A stretch of 64,000 nt of DNA from Paracoccus sediminilitoris (GTDB lineage: Bacteria; Pseudomonadota; Alphaproteobacteria; Rhodobacterales; Rhodobacteraceae). Shown in pieces: positions 36,069-45,075 of this stretch. A model generated the notes under the pieces. That model did no database searches and was not told where the DNA came from. It worked only from the letters and a program-made list of their open reading frames with translations. The translations under genes were made by a program, and so were the position numbers. Each line of letters begins with the position of its first letter. Position 1 is the stretch's first letter. The stretch is from NCBI RefSeq assembly GCF_003259195.1, contig NZ_QJPK01000016.1, forward strand, positions 1 to 64,000, given 5' to 3'.

Positions 36069-36095
36069 GGGCGCGCGAATCGCGTTCGCGCGCCC
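36069..36095 (-). terminator. maeB terminator hairpin
   Basis: GGGCGCGCGAA / TTCGCGCGCCC is a perfect 11-bp stem with a 5-nt loop, 8 nt past the maeB stop. No T-tract follows on the minus strand, but stem strength and position fit a terminator. Confidence 0.65.
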
Positions 36096-36103
36096 GTCAT
36101 GGC

Positions 36104-38383
36104 TCAGCCGTAATGGGTGACCGGCGTGCCGGCCAGAACGCTCATATTCAAGAGGCCGCGCGTGGTGATCGAAGGCGTCACGATATGGGCGCGGTTGCCC
36201 ATGCCCATCAGGATCGGACCGACCTCGAGGCCGCCCGCGCGCATCTTCAGCGCGTTCCTGACGCCCGAGGCCGCATCGGTGCCCGCAAAGATCAGCACGT
36301 TTGCCACGCCTTCCAGACGCGAGTTCGGGAAGATCCGTTCGCGCAATTCGGGGTCCAGCGCCGCGTCGACATGCATTTCCCCATCATACATGAAATCAGG
36401 TTCATGCGCGTCCAGCAGCTCCAGCGCCTCGCGCATCTTGCGCCCCGAGGCACTGTCGGTATTGCCGAACTGCGAATGGCTGCACAGCGCGATCTTGGGG
36501 GCCAGGCCAAAGCGGCGGACATGGCGGGCGGCGCCCATCACGGCCTCCATCACCTGATGGGGCGTGGGGTCGTTGTGGCATTGCGTGTCGGCAATGAACA
36601 GCGGCCCTTCTTCCAGGATGATCATCGACAGCGCACCCACCGGATGCAGGCCGTCGCGGGCCAGGATCTGGCGGACATAGTCCAGATGCCAGCTGTATTG
36701 CCCGAATGTGCCGCAGATCAGGCTGTCGGCTTCGTTGCGATGCACCATGACCGCGCCGATGGCGGTGGTGTTGGTGCGCATGATCGCGCGCGCGATATCG
36801 GGGCTGACGCCGCGCCGCGCCATCAGGCCGTGATAGGTTTCCCAGTAATCGCGATAGCGCGGGTCGTTTTCGGGGTTCACGATCTGGAAGTCGATATCGG
36901 GGCGGATCGGCAGGCCCGCGCGTTCGGCGCGCATGGCGATGACGTCGGGACGGCCGATCAGGATCGGGACGTCGGTCGTTTCCTCCAGCATGGCGTTCGC
37001 TGCGCGCAGGACGCGCTCATCCTCGCCCTCGGCAAAGACGATGCGGCGTTCGGTGGTGGCGGCGGCCTCGAAGACGGGGCGCATGATCAGCGCGGATTTG
37101 AAGACCGAACCGTCCAGTTTCAGCTTGTAGGCCTCGAGGTCCTCCAGCGGACGCGCGGCGACGCCCGTCTCCATCGCGGCCTTGGCGACCGCGCTGCTGA
37201 CGACGCCGACCAGACGCGGATCGAACGGTTTCGGGATCAGGTATTCTGGGCCGAAGGTCAGGGTCTCACCGCGATAGGCGGCGGCGGCTTCGGCGGCGGT
37301 GGTCGCGCGCGCCAGGGCCGCGATGCCTTCGATGCAGGCGATCTTCATCTCGTCGTTGATGGTCGTCGCGCCGACATCCAGCGCCCCGCGGAAGATGAAG
37401 GGAAAGCACAGGACGTTGTTGACCTGGTTGGGGTAATCGCTGCGCCCCGTGGCGATGATCGCGTCGGGCTTGACGGCGCGGGCGGCATCGGGGTCGATTT
37501 CGGGATTGGGGTTCGCCAGGGCGAAGATGATCGGGCGGTCGGCCATGCGGGCGACCATGTCCGGCGCCAGGACGCCCGGACCCGACAGGCCCAGGAACAG
37601 GTCGGCGCCGTCGATCACCTCGGTCAGGGCGCGCTTGTCGGAGGCCTGGGCATAGGCGGCCTTTTGCGGGTTCATGTCCTCGGTCCGGCCTTCGAAGACC
37701 AGGCCGTGGATGTCGCAAAGCCACACGTTCTCGCGACGCACGCCCAGCTTCAGCAGCATGTCCAGGCAGGCGATGCCAGCGGCCCCGCCGCCGGTCGAGA
37801 CGATCTTGATGTCCTCGAACCGCTTTCCGGCGATGCGCAGCGCGTTGGTGGCGGCGGCGCCCACGACGATGGCCGTGCCGTGCTGGTCGTCATGGAAGAC
37901 GGGGATGTTCATCCGCTCGCGGCACAGCTTTTCGACGACAAAGCAATCGGGGGCCTTGATGTCTTCCAGGTTCACGGCGCCGAAGGTCGGTTCCAGCGCG
38001 CAGACGATCTCGGCCAGCTTGACAGGGTCGGGTTCGTTCACCTCGATGTCGAAACAGTCGATATCGGCAAATTTCTTGAAGAGGACGGCCTTGCCCTCCA
38101 TCACCGGCTTGGATGCCAGCGCCCCGATATTGCCCAGGCCCAGCACCGCCGTCCCGTTCGAGATGACCGCCACAAGGTTGCCCTTGGTGGTGTAACGCGC
38201 CGCGGTCGAAGGGTCGGCCTTGATCTCGAGGCAGGCTTCGGCCACGCCGGGGGAATAGGCGCGGGCCAGGTCGCGGCCGTTCGCCATCGGCTTGGTGGCG
38301 CGGATCTCCAGCTTACCGGGTCGCGGAAATTCATGATAATCCAGTGCTGCCTGGCGCGCGCTGTCCTGCCTGCGGTCTTCCAT
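36104..38383 (-). CDS. maeB: NADP-dependent malic enzyme with C-terminal phosphotransacetylase-like domain
   Basis: 759 residues. The N-terminal malic enzyme (about 1-430) shows LARAYSPGVAEACLEI, GTAVLGLGNIGALASKPVMEGKAVLF, VNLEDIKAPDCF, FHDDQHGTAIV, the nucleotide loop STGGGAAGIACLDML and ALANPNPEIDPD. The C-terminal 320 residues are phosphate acetyl/butyryltransferase-like (RIVFAEGEDERVLRAA, GPLFIADTQCHNDPTPHQVMEAV), a regulatory, usually inactive domain. It decarboxylates malate to pyruvate with NADP+, giving pyruvate and NADPH during growth on organic acids. ATG 38383 has GGAGGGG upstream; open frame to 38566 is rejected. A perfect palindrome lies 21 nt upstream of the start. Confidence 0.93.
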   Translation of the reverse strand: MEDRRQDSARQAALDYHEFPRPGKLEIRATKPMANGRDLARAYSPGVAEACLEIKADPSTAARYTTKGNLVAVISNGTAVLGLGNIGALASKPVMEGKAVLFKKFADIDCFDIEVNEPDPVKLAEIVCALEPTFGAVNLEDIKAPDCFVVEKLCRERMNIPVFHDDQHGTAIVVGAAATNALRIAGKRFEDIKIVSTGGGAAGIACLDMLLKLGVRRENVWLCDIHGLVFEGRTEDMNPQKAAYAQASDKRALTEVIDGADLFLGLSGPGVLAPDMVARMADRPIIFALANPNPEIDPDAARAVKPDAIIATGRSDYPNQVNNVLCFPFIFRGALDVGATTINDEMKIACIEGIAALARATTAAEAAAAYRGETLTFGPEYLIPKPFDPRLVGVVSSAVAKAAMETGVAARPLEDLEAYKLKLDGSVFKSALIMRPVFEAAATTERRIVFAEGEDERVLRAANAMLEETTDVPILIGRPDVIAMRAERAGLPIRPDIDFQIVNPENDPRYRDYWETYHGLMARRGVSPDIARAIMRTNTTAIGAVMVHRNEADSLICGTFGQYSWHLDYVRQILARDGLHPVGALSMIILEEGPLFIADTQCHNDPTPHQVMEAVMGAARHVRRFGLAPKIALCSHSQFGNTDSASGRKMREALELLDAHEPDFMYDGEMHVDAALDPELRERIFPNSRLEGVANVLIFAGTDAASGVRNALKMRAGGLEVGPILMGMGNRAHIVTPSITTRGLLNMSVLAGTPVTHYG

Positions 38384-38404
38384 TCTGCCCCTCCGGTTTC
38401 GGAA

Positions 38405-38424
38405 TTGGTTTACCGTTAAACCAA
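38405..38424. promoter_or_regulatory. Perfect 20-bp palindrome in the maeB-cdd intergenic region
   Basis: TTGGTTTACCGTTAAACCAA consists of 8-bp arms around CCGT. It begins 21 nt before the maeB start and lies 120 nt before cdd, in AT-richer DNA that probably holds the maeB promoter. The form suggests the operator of a dimeric regulator, most naturally acting on maeB. The regulator is unknown. Confidence 0.6.
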
Positions 38425-38544
38425 ATTGTGGGCGGGGAACAGCAGGCTTGTGCACCGCGTTTGCACGGGCCTGCAGGAGGGTCCGCTTGCACTGTTCGGC
38501 GCGGACGCGCAGATTGAGGCCGACGACACCAAGGGGGCTGACCG

Positions 38545-38940
38545 ATGTCATTGCTGGATGCTGCACGCGACGTGCGCGAAAATGCCTATGCGCCTTATTC
38601 GAATTTCAAGGTGGGGGCGGCGATCCGTTCTGCCTCTGGGGTGGTCTATACGGGCTGCAACGTCGAAAACGTCGCCTATCCCGAGGGCACCTGCGCCGAG
38701 GCGGGCGCCATCGCCGCCATGGTCGCCGCCGGAGAGACCCGCCTGACCGAAGTCGCCGTCATCGCCGACAGCCCCAGCCCTGTGCCCCCTTGTGGCGGCT
38801 GTCGGCAGAAACTGGCCGAATTCGCCGACGGCCATACCCCCGTCCTTTTGGCGACCACCGATGGCGGGCGGATGGAAACCACAGTCGGCGACCTGCTGCC
38901 GGGCCGTTTCGACGCCGGCCACATGACCAACGCATCATGA
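38545..38940 (+). CDS. cdd: Cytidine deaminase
   Basis: 131 residues, the small homotetrameric type. Zinc ligands are Cys50 (in GTCAEAGAI), Cys83 and Cys86 (PCGGCRQ), with Glu52 as proton shuttle; YAPYSNFKVGAAI and CNVENVAYPEGTC are the substrate blocks. It deaminates cytidine and deoxycytidine to uridine and deoxyuridine, which the next enzymes degrade. It is first in the operon cdd-deoA-deoB-add-upp, in which each stop overlaps the next start by 1 or 4 nt. AAGGGGG precedes the ATG. Confidence 0.94.
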   Translation: MSLLDAARDVRENAYAPYSNFKVGAAIRSASGVVYTGCNVENVAYPEGTCAEAGAIAAMVAAGETRLTEVAVIADSPSPVPPCGGCRQKLAEFADGHTPVLLATTDGGRMETTVGDLLPGRFDAGHMTNAS

Positions 38941-40220
38941 CCGATCCACGTCCGGTCATTGCCGCCATCCGCGATGGGCGGGGTCTGGATGGTCCGGGTG
39001 CGGCCCTGATTGCCCAGGGTCTGGCCGATGGTTCGGTCAGCGACGCCCAGGCCGGGGCATTCGCCATGGCCGTCCTGACCAAGGGCGTCGGGCCCGCGGG
39101 ACGCGTCTCCCTGACCCGCGCCATGCGCGACAGTGGACAGGTCCTGCAATGGGACCTGTCGGGGCCTGTGGTCGACAAGCATTCGACCGGTGGCATCGGC
39201 GACACGGTCAGCCTGGTGCTGGCGCCGCTGCTGGCCGCGCGGGGCGTTTTCGTGCCGATGGTGTCGGGGCGTGGCCTTGGCCATACGGGTGGCACCCTGG
39301 ACAAGCTGGAGGCGATCCCGGGCTTTCTCTGCGACCAGAGCCAGCAGGATTTTACCCGCATCGTGCGCCAGATCGGATGCGCCATCGTGTCGGCCACCGG
39401 CGATGTCGCGCCCGCCGACAAGCGGCTTTACGCGATCCGGGACGAATCGGGGACGGTCGAATCGATCGACCTGATCACCGCGTCGATCCTGTCGAAAAAG
39501 CTGGCGGCGGGGCTGGATGCGCTGGTGCTGGACGTCAAGGCAGGGTCGGGGGCGATCATGAAAAAGCCCGACAGCGCCCCGCGCCTGGCGCGGGCGCTGG
39601 TCGACACGGCCAACGGGGCAGGCTGCGTTACATCCGCCCTGATCACCGACATGGACCAGCCGCTGTCCCGCAGCGCCGGAAACGCGCTGGAGGTCCAAGA
39701 GGCGATCCGCGTGCTGCAGGGCGAAAGAGGTGCGCTGCGCGACCTGACGCTAGCCTTGGCCGCGGAATGCCTGCGCTTGGCCGGACAATCGACCGAGGGC
39801 CTGGAGGGCACGCTGGACAGCGGTGCCGCCGCCGAAGTCTTTGGCCGGATGGTGGCCGCGCAGGGTGGCCCCGCAGACCTGATGGAACGCCCCGGCGCGC
39901 ATCTGGCCGCAGCGCCGGTCATCCATGCCGTTCCCACACCGACTGGTCGCGTGGCCCGGATCGACGTGACGGCCTTGGGTCACGCGGTCGTGGCCTTGGG
40001 GGGCGGCCGCGTCCGCGCCGGTGATCCGGTCGATCCGCGCGTCGGTCTGGACCGGATGGCGAAGTTGGGCGACCAGGTCGGCCCGGACCAACCGCTGGCC
40101 TATGTCCATGCCGCCGATGATACCGCGGCGCAGGTGGCCGTCGCCGCCGTGCAATCGGCTTATCACCTTGGGGAGGAGGGCCAGTCCGGCCCCCTGATCC
40201 GCGAAAGGATCACCACATGA
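38937..40220 (+). CDS. deoA: Thymidine phosphorylase
   Basis: 427 residues. The family signature is VVDKHSTGGIGDTVSLVLAPLLAARGVFVPMVSGRGLGHTGGTLDKLEAIPGF, with the phosphate loop KHSTGG. A second block, LDVKAGSGAIMK, and the substrate region RLYAIRDESGTVESIDLITASILSKKLA are intact. It splits thymidine or deoxyuridine with phosphate into base and deoxyribose-1-phosphate, the substrate of the phosphopentomutase encoded next. ATG 38937 overlaps the cdd stop; the longer open frame (from 38448) runs through cdd and is not coding. Confidence 0.94.
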   Translation: MTDPRPVIAAIRDGRGLDGPGAALIAQGLADGSVSDAQAGAFAMAVLTKGVGPAGRVSLTRAMRDSGQVLQWDLSGPVVDKHSTGGIGDTVSLVLAPLLAARGVFVPMVSGRGLGHTGGTLDKLEAIPGFLCDQSQQDFTRIVRQIGCAIVSATGDVAPADKRLYAIRDESGTVESIDLITASILSKKLAAGLDALVLDVKAGSGAIMKKPDSAPRLARALVDTANGAGCVTSALITDMDQPLSRSAGNALEVQEAIRVLQGERGALRDLTLALAAECLRLAGQSTEGLEGTLDSGAAAEVFGRMVAAQGGPADLMERPGAHLAAAPVIHAVPTPTGRVARIDVTALGHAVVALGGGRVRAGDPVDPRVGLDRMAKLGDQVGPDQPLAYVHAADDTAAQVAVAAVQSAYHLGEEGQSGPLIRERITT

Positions 40221-41395
40221 CCCGCGCCTTCCTGATCGTCATGGACAGCGTCGGCATCGGCGGTGCCCCTGATGCCGACCAGTATTTCAACGACGGCCAG
40301 CCCGATACCGGGGCCAATACCGTGGGCCATATCGCGCAGGCCCGCCCGCTGAGCATGCCGCATCTGGCGGGGCTTGGCCTGGGCCACGCCGTACGGCTGG
40401 CCTCGGGGCAGGATGCGCCGGGCTTGATGGTCGATCCGCAGGGTGCGTGGGGCGCCGCGACCGAACTGTCGCGCGGCAAGGACACCCCCTCGGGCCACTG
40501 GGAGATCGCGGGCGTTCCCGTGCCCTGGGATTGGTATTATTTCCCCGACACCACCCCGGCTTTCCCCCCTGAAGTGACAGCGCGCATCTGTGAATTGGCG
40601 GGAACGGGCGGCATCCTGGCCAATCGCCATGCATCGGGCACAGAGGTCATCGACGATTTCGGCCACGAGCATCTGCAGACCGGCTGGCCGATCTGCTATA
40701 CTTCGGTCGACAGCGTGCTGCAGATCGCGGCCCATGAGGACGTCTTTGGCCTGGACCGCCTGATCGACCTCTGCCGCGAACTGGCGCCCATGCTGCACAA
40801 GATGCGGGTGGGACGGGTCATCGCGCGTCCCTTCTTGGGACAGCCGGGCAGCTTCCAGCGCACACCGAACCGCCGAGATTTCGCCATCGCGCCGCCTGCG
40901 AAGACCATTCTGGACATCGCGTCCGAGGCGGGACGCGACACCCATGCCATCGGCAAGATCGGCGATATCTTCAGCCATCGCGGCATCGCTTATCTGCACA
41001 AGGGCAAATCCGATGCGGATCTGGGCGAGCATCTGGTCCGTCTTGGGGGGGAGGCCGCGGACGGCAGCCTGACCTTCGCCAATTTCGTCGAATTCGACAC
41101 GAATTTCGGCCATCGCCGGGACGTCGAGGGGTATGCCGCGCAGTTGGAATGGTTTGACGCGGTAGCCGGGCGCTTCTTGGCTACGCTTGGGCCAGGCGAT
41201 CTGGCAATCTTCACCGCCGATCACGGCAATGACCCGACATGGCGCGGCACCGATCACACCCGCGAACGCGTGCCCGTGCTGGTTCACGGGGCGGGGACAC
41301 GGTCGGTGGGGCAGGTGGGCTTTGCCGACATCGGGGCCACGGTCATGGAACATCTGGGGCTTGCGGCCCCCGAACACGGGACCTCTTTCCTATGA
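40217..41395 (+). CDS. deoB: Phosphopentomutase
   Basis: 392 residues of the alkaline-phosphatase-like metalloenzyme fold. MTRAFLIVMDSVGIGGAPDA holds the first metal-binding Asp, GKDTPSGHWE the phosphorylated threonine loop, and DHGNDPTWRGTDHTRERVPVL the Asp/His metal ligands. It converts deoxyribose-1-phosphate or ribose-1-phosphate to the 5-phosphate. Coupled by ATGA overlaps to deoA before it and add after it. No deoC aldolase is in this operon, so its product must be handled elsewhere. Confidence 0.94.
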   Translation: MTRAFLIVMDSVGIGGAPDADQYFNDGQPDTGANTVGHIAQARPLSMPHLAGLGLGHAVRLASGQDAPGLMVDPQGAWGAATELSRGKDTPSGHWEIAGVPVPWDWYYFPDTTPAFPPEVTARICELAGTGGILANRHASGTEVIDDFGHEHLQTGWPICYTSVDSVLQIAAHEDVFGLDRLIDLCRELAPMLHKMRVGRVIARPFLGQPGSFQRTPNRRDFAIAPPAKTILDIASEAGRDTHAIGKIGDIFSHRGIAYLHKGKSDADLGEHLVRLGGEAADGSLTFANFVEFDTNFGHRRDVEGYAAQLEWFDAVAGRFLATLGPGDLAIFTADHGNDPTWRGTDHTRERVPVLVHGAGTRSVGQVGFADIGATVMEHLGLAAPEHGTSFL

Positions 41396-42363
41396 AGAAG
41401 ATCGAACTGCACCTGCATCTGGAGGGCGCGGCACCGCCCGACTTCATCCGCGCCGTCGCCAAGGAAAAGCGCACCGATCTGAGCGGCGTCTTTGATGAAC
41501 GCGGCGCCTATGCCTATGATGATTTTCCGGGTTTCCTGCGCTGCTACGAGGCTGCGACCGCCGTCCTGACGACGCCCCGCGACTATGCCCGGCTGCTGGC
41601 CGAGGTGCTGGAACGCTGCGCTGAAGAAGGCGTCATCTATACCGAGCTGTTCGTGTCGCCCGAATTCTGCGGCGGGGGCGATCTTTCGGCTTGGCGCGAT
41701 TACCTGGCCGCCATGACCGAGGTGGCCCATAAGGGCCGCGCCATGGGCATCGACAGCCGTGGCATCATCACGGCCATCCGCCACATGGGCCCCGACCATG
41801 CCCGGCTATCGGCGCTCTGTGCGGCGGAAACCGCCTTTGACGCGGGCGGCGGCTGGATCACCGGTTTCGGCATGGGCGGGGCCGAACAGGTCCACAAGGC
41901 CACCGATTTCGCGTGGAGCTTCGATTGCGCGCGCGAAGCGGGACTGGGTCTGACCTGCCATGCGGGCGAATGGGGCGGGCCGGACAGCGTACGACAGGCG
42001 CTGGATCTAGGCTGCACCCGCATCGGCCACGGCGTGCAGGCGATCGAGGATGCGCAGCTGGTCCGCGATCTGGCCGAACAGGAAATCACGCTTGAAGTCT
42101 GCCCGGGGTCGAACATCGCGCTTGGGGTTTATCCGTCGTGGGACAAGCATCCCATCGTGCGGTTGGCCGATGCGGGCGTTCGGGTGACCGTGTCGACCGA
42201 TGATCCGCCCTTCTTCCACACCACGATGCGCGACGAATACGACCGGCTTGCATCGGTCTTTGGCTGGGGCGATACCGAGTTCCGACAGATCAACCTCTGG
42301 GCCGCCGAAGCCGCCTTTTGCGACACCGCCACCCAAGACCGCCTGAAAAAGGAATTCGCCTGA
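41392..42363 (+). CDS. add: Adenosine deaminase
   Basis: 323 residues. The zinc-binding HxH is in [13 protein letters not shown] (His7, His9). The third zinc histidine and the catalytic Glu region are in [13 protein letters not shown], the base-contacting His is in RIGHGVQA, and the final acidic metal ligand is in [11 protein letters not shown]. It deaminates adenosine and deoxyadenosine to inosine and deoxyinosine in salvage. ATG 41392 overlaps the deoB stop by 4 nt; an open frame to 41239 runs inside deoB and is not used. Add and the pyrimidine enzymes in one operon suggest a general nucleoside-scavenging unit. Confidence 0.94.
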   Translation: MKKIELHLHLEGAAPPDFIRAVAKEKRTDLSGVFDERGAYAYDDFPGFLRCYEAATAVLTTPRDYARLLAEVLERCAEEGVIYTELFVSPEFCGGGDLSAWRDYLAAMTEVAHKGRAMGIDSRGIITAIRHMGPDHARLSALCAAETAFDAGGGWITGFGMGGAEQVHKATDFAWSFDCAREAGLGLTCHAGEWGGPDSVRQALDLGCTRIGHGVQAIEDAQLVRDLAEQEITLEVCPGSNIALGVYPSWDKHPIVRLADAGVRVTVSTDDPPFFHTTMRDEYDRLASVFGWGDTEFRQINLWAAEAAFCDTATQDRLKKEFA

Positions 42364-42992
42364 TGCCCCATCTGACCGTCGTCGATCACCCCCTGATCCA
42401 GCACAAGCTGTCGATCATGCGCCAGGAACAGGTCTCGACCGCCGGTTTCCGCCGCCTTCTGCGCGAGATCAGCCTGCTGCTGGCCTATGAGGTCACGCGG
42501 GAACTGGAACTGACCACCATGACCATCCAAACCCCCATGTGCGAGATGGAGGCCCCCACGCTGGAGGGCAAAAAGCTGGCGCTGATCTCGATCCTGCGGG
42601 CCGGGAACGGTTTGTTGGACGGGATCTTGGAACTGATCCCCGGAGCGCGGGTCGGTTTCGTGGGTCTTTATCGCGACCCCGAGACGCTGAAGCCCGTCGA
42701 ATATTATTGCAAGGTCCCCAAGGAACTGGACGCCCGCATGACCATCGTCGTCGATCCGATGCTGGCCACCGGCAATTCCTCGGTCGCGGCGATCGACATG
42801 CTGAAGGCGCGCGGCGCCAAGAACCTGCGTTTCCTCTGCCTGCTGGCCGCGCCGGAAGGCGTCGAGCGCATGCGCGAAGCCCATCCCGACGTGCCGATCT
42901 TCACCGCCTCTCTGGACGAAAAGCTGGACGATCACGGCTATATCGTGCCGGGTCTGGGCGATGCCGGCGACCGGATGTTCGGGACGAAATAA
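42363..42992 (+). CDS. upp: Uracil phosphoribosyltransferase
   Basis: 209 residues, complete. Blocks are [60 protein letters not shown], the PRPP-binding [20 protein letters not shown] and the uracil-binding [18 protein letters not shown]. It makes UMP from uracil and PRPP, catching the uracil freed by the operon's phosphorylase step. ATG 42363 shares one base with the add stop (TGATG). It ends the cdd-upp operon and is followed by a hairpin at 43019. Confidence 0.95.
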   Translation: MPHLTVVDHPLIQHKLSIMRQEQVSTAGFRRLLREISLLLAYEVTRELELTTMTIQTPMCEMEAPTLEGKKLALISILRAGNGLLDGILELIPGARVGFVGLYRDPETLKPVEYYCKVPKELDARMTIVVDPMLATGNSSVAAIDMLKARGAKNLRFLCLLAAPEGVERMREAHPDVPIFTASLDEKLDDHGYIVPGLGDAGDRMFGTK

Positions 42993-43018
42993 GCCACCGT
43001 CCGTTAACTGCCGTTTCA

Positions 43019-43047
43019 CGCTTTGGCCCTAGTCTGGGGCCAAAGCG
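43019..43047 (+). terminator. Hairpin after the nucleoside salvage operon
   Basis: CGCTTTGGCCC / GGGCCAAAGCG is a perfect 11-bp stem with a 7-nt loop, 26 nt past the upp stop and 15 nt before the SPOR gene. It is a likely terminator without T-tract; it could also shape the leader of the next gene. Confidence 0.6.
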
Positions 43048-43062
43048 GAAAGTGGATGGCAG

Positions 43063-43977
43063 ATGCGGTTTGAACATTGGGTGGCGGCGTTGATCATGAC
43101 GGGCGGGTCGGCGCTGGCGGCGCCGAACCCTCCGCCGCCGGGTGATTTCACGGGGACACAATATATCGACGGCGCGGGCTGCGTCTTTCGCCGCGACGAT
43201 GCGGGCTGGTCTGCGCGCATCGATGGGGCAGGGCAGCCTCTTTGCGGTTTTCCCCCCAGCATCGCGCAGGTTCGTCAAACCGCCGCACCGGCTGAACCGG
43301 ATGCCGAGACCTTGCTGATGGAACAGCTGACCCACCAGCTGCGCCCCGGCGAATGGGCCGCTGATCCCGCCCAGCCCGAAACACGCCGCCCGGCAGAACC
43401 TGCCCGTCATCCCGATCCCTTGCAGACGACCTTGACGGATGCGCTAAAAGTGGCGCCCGCCGTCAGAGAGGCTGCGGCGATCAAGCCCGCCGATGATCTC
43501 TGCACGCGCCTTGGGTATAGACCAGGGGATGAGGCCGCGCCGGGTGCCGCATTGGGGCTGTGTCCGGGGATGAAGATCAAGACGGCAACGGCGGCTGCGC
43601 CCGTCACCAAAGCCGCGCCGAAGACCGACCCAGAAAAATCCCGGCCGGCGAAACCGGCATCCAACCCCGTCAGTGCCCCCGTCAGTGCCGTTGTGGCGCG
43701 CAGGCCCGCGCCCGCCGCCGCGCCGAAACCGATGGTCGAGATGATCCCGGCCTCGGCGCGTTATATTCAGGTGGGGGCATTTCAGGACGGCGAAAATGCC
43801 CTGATCGTGTTGCGCGCCCTGTCGTCCCGCGGCTATCGCGTGGCGCAATCACGCATCAACGACAAGAACAAGGGCATGCGGGTCATCATGGCCGGACCCT
43901 TCCCCGACCGGCAGAAGCTGGTCGAGGCCTTGGCCGAACTGCGCCGCACGGGCTATGCCGGGGCAATGCCGCGCTAG
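43063..43977 (+). CDS. SPOR domain-containing secreted protein
   Basis: 304 residues. A Sec signal peptide ([12 protein letters not shown]) is followed by an N-terminal segment with paired cysteines ([10 protein letters not shown]...PLCGF), a long Pro/Ala-rich linker, a second Cys pair (DDLCTRLGY...LGLCPGMK) and, from about residue 230, a SPOR domain ([32 protein letters not shown]...[27 protein letters not shown]). SPOR domains bind denuded peptidoglycan at the division site, so this is probably a periplasmic septal wall protein. The last four bases overlap the convergent hemE end. Confidence 0.85.
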   Translation: MRFEHWVAALIMTGGSALAAPNPPPPGDFTGTQYIDGAGCVFRRDDAGWSARIDGAGQPLCGFPPSIAQVRQTAAPAEPDAETLLMEQLTHQLRPGEWAADPAQPETRRPAEPARHPDPLQTTLTDALKVAPAVREAAAIKPADDLCTRLGYRPGDEAAPGAALGLCPGMKIKTATAAAPVTKAAPKTDPEKSRPAKPASNPVSAPVSAVVARRPAPAAAPKPMVEMIPASARYIQVGAFQDGENALIVLRALSSRGYRVAQSRINDKNKGMRVIMAGPFPDRQKLVEALAELRRTGYAGAMPR

Positions 43978-45002
43978 GCGGTGCGAACCGCCTCGATCAT
44001 GCGGGCGACATTGTCTGGATCCGCGTCGGGCGTGATGCCATGGCCCAGGTTGAAGACATGCGGACCGTTCCGCAGCGAGCGGGTGATCCGCTGCGCCTCG
44101 TGGACCAGTTCGGGGCCACCGGTGACCATGTGGCCCGGTGCCAGATTGCCCTGCACGCAGCCATCGACCTGCACGTTCTGCGCCGCCCATTCCGCCGAAA
44201 CAGAGTTGTCCAGCGCGACGCAATCGGCGCCCGTGGCCTTGGCGAAACCGATATAGCGGTCGCCCGCCTCTCTTGGGAAGGCGATGACAGGAATGCCGGG
44301 GTGGCGTTCTTTCAGCGCAGAGATGATGCGCTTGGCGGGCGCCAGAGCGAAATCATCGAAATCCTGGCCATTGAGGCTGCCCGCCCAGCTGTCGAACAGC
44401 TTGACGACCTCGGCCCCGGCTTCGATCTGGGCCGAGAGATAGAGGATGGTCGCCTCGGTAATCAGATCGATCAAGGCGCTGAATGTTTCGCGATCGGCGG
44501 CTTTGAAGGCATGGGCCGGACCCTGATCCTTGGTGCCACGTCCCGCGATCATGTATGTGGCCACGGTCCAAGGCGCGCCTGCAAAACCGATCAGCGTCGT
44601 TTCCCGCGGCAGCTCCTGCGACAGGATGCGCACCGTCTCATAGATGGGCGACAGCCGTTCGTGGATCTGATCCGCCGATTTCAGCTGCGCGAAATCCTGC
44701 GCCGAGGTGATTGTGGAGAGCCGCGGCCCTTCGCCCGTCACGAACCACAGATCGGCCCCAAGCGCCTGCGGTACCAGCAGGATATCGGCAAACAGGATCG
44801 AGGCGTCGAAGCCGAAACGACGGATCGGCTGCAAGGTCACCTCGGCCGCCAGTTCAGGGTTGTAGCACAGCGACAGGAAATCGCCCGCCTTGGCCCGCGT
44901 TGCGCGATATTCCGGCAGGTATCGGCCAGCTTGGCGCATCATCCAGATCGGTGGGGTGGGCAATGTCTCGCCCGCCAGGGCGCGCAGCAGAAGTTTGGTC
45001 AT
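43974..45002 (-). CDS. hemE: Uroporphyrinogen decarboxylase
   Basis: 342 residues. The N-terminal signature [24 protein letters not shown] carries the substrate-binding arginines, and [18 protein letters not shown] is the second conserved block; the C-terminal part includes [11 protein letters not shown] and [16 protein letters not shown]. It decarboxylates the four acetates of uroporphyrinogen III to coproporphyrinogen III in haem (and, in phototrophs, chlorophyll) synthesis. ATG 45002 has GGAGG 5 nt upstream; open frame to 45047 is rejected. It is divergent from hemC with only 73 nt between, so the two haem genes share a promoter region. Confidence 0.95.
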   Translation of the reverse strand: MTKLLLRALAGETLPTPPIWMMRQAGRYLPEYRATRAKAGDFLSLCYNPELAAEVTLQPIRRFGFDASILFADILLVPQALGADLWFVTGEGPRLSTITSAQDFAQLKSADQIHERLSPIYETVRILSQELPRETTLIGFAGAPWTVATYMIAGRGTKDQGPAHAFKAADRETFSALIDLITEATILYLSAQIEAGAEVVKLFDSWAGSLNGQDFDDFALAPAKRIISALKERHPGIPVIAFPREAGDRYIGFAKATGADCVALDNSVSAEWAAQNVQVDGCVQGNLAPGHMVTGGPELVHEAQRITRSLRNGPHVFNLGHGITPDADPDNVARMIEAVRTA

Positions 45003-45040
45003 ATGGCCTCCTGCGCCCCTTGAAGGCGAGGCGACAGACG

Positions 45041-45069
45041 TTGTCAAGCGTGCGTCCGGCCGCTATCCA
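45041..45069 (+). promoter_or_regulatory. Candidate hemC promoter
   Basis: TTGTCA (45041-45046), 17-nt spacer, TATCCA (45064-45069) resembles a sigma-70 promoter. The -10 ends only 6 nt before the hemC ATG, so the transcript would be leaderless or nearly so. There is no Shine-Dalgarno sequence before this ATG, which is consistent. Confidence 0.5.
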
Positions 45070-45075
45070 TGCGCC

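Noticed and set aside
35960-38419. Open frame of about 820 codons antisense to maeB
   Set aside because: Low-complexity shadow; the opposite strand encodes a fully recognisable malic enzyme.
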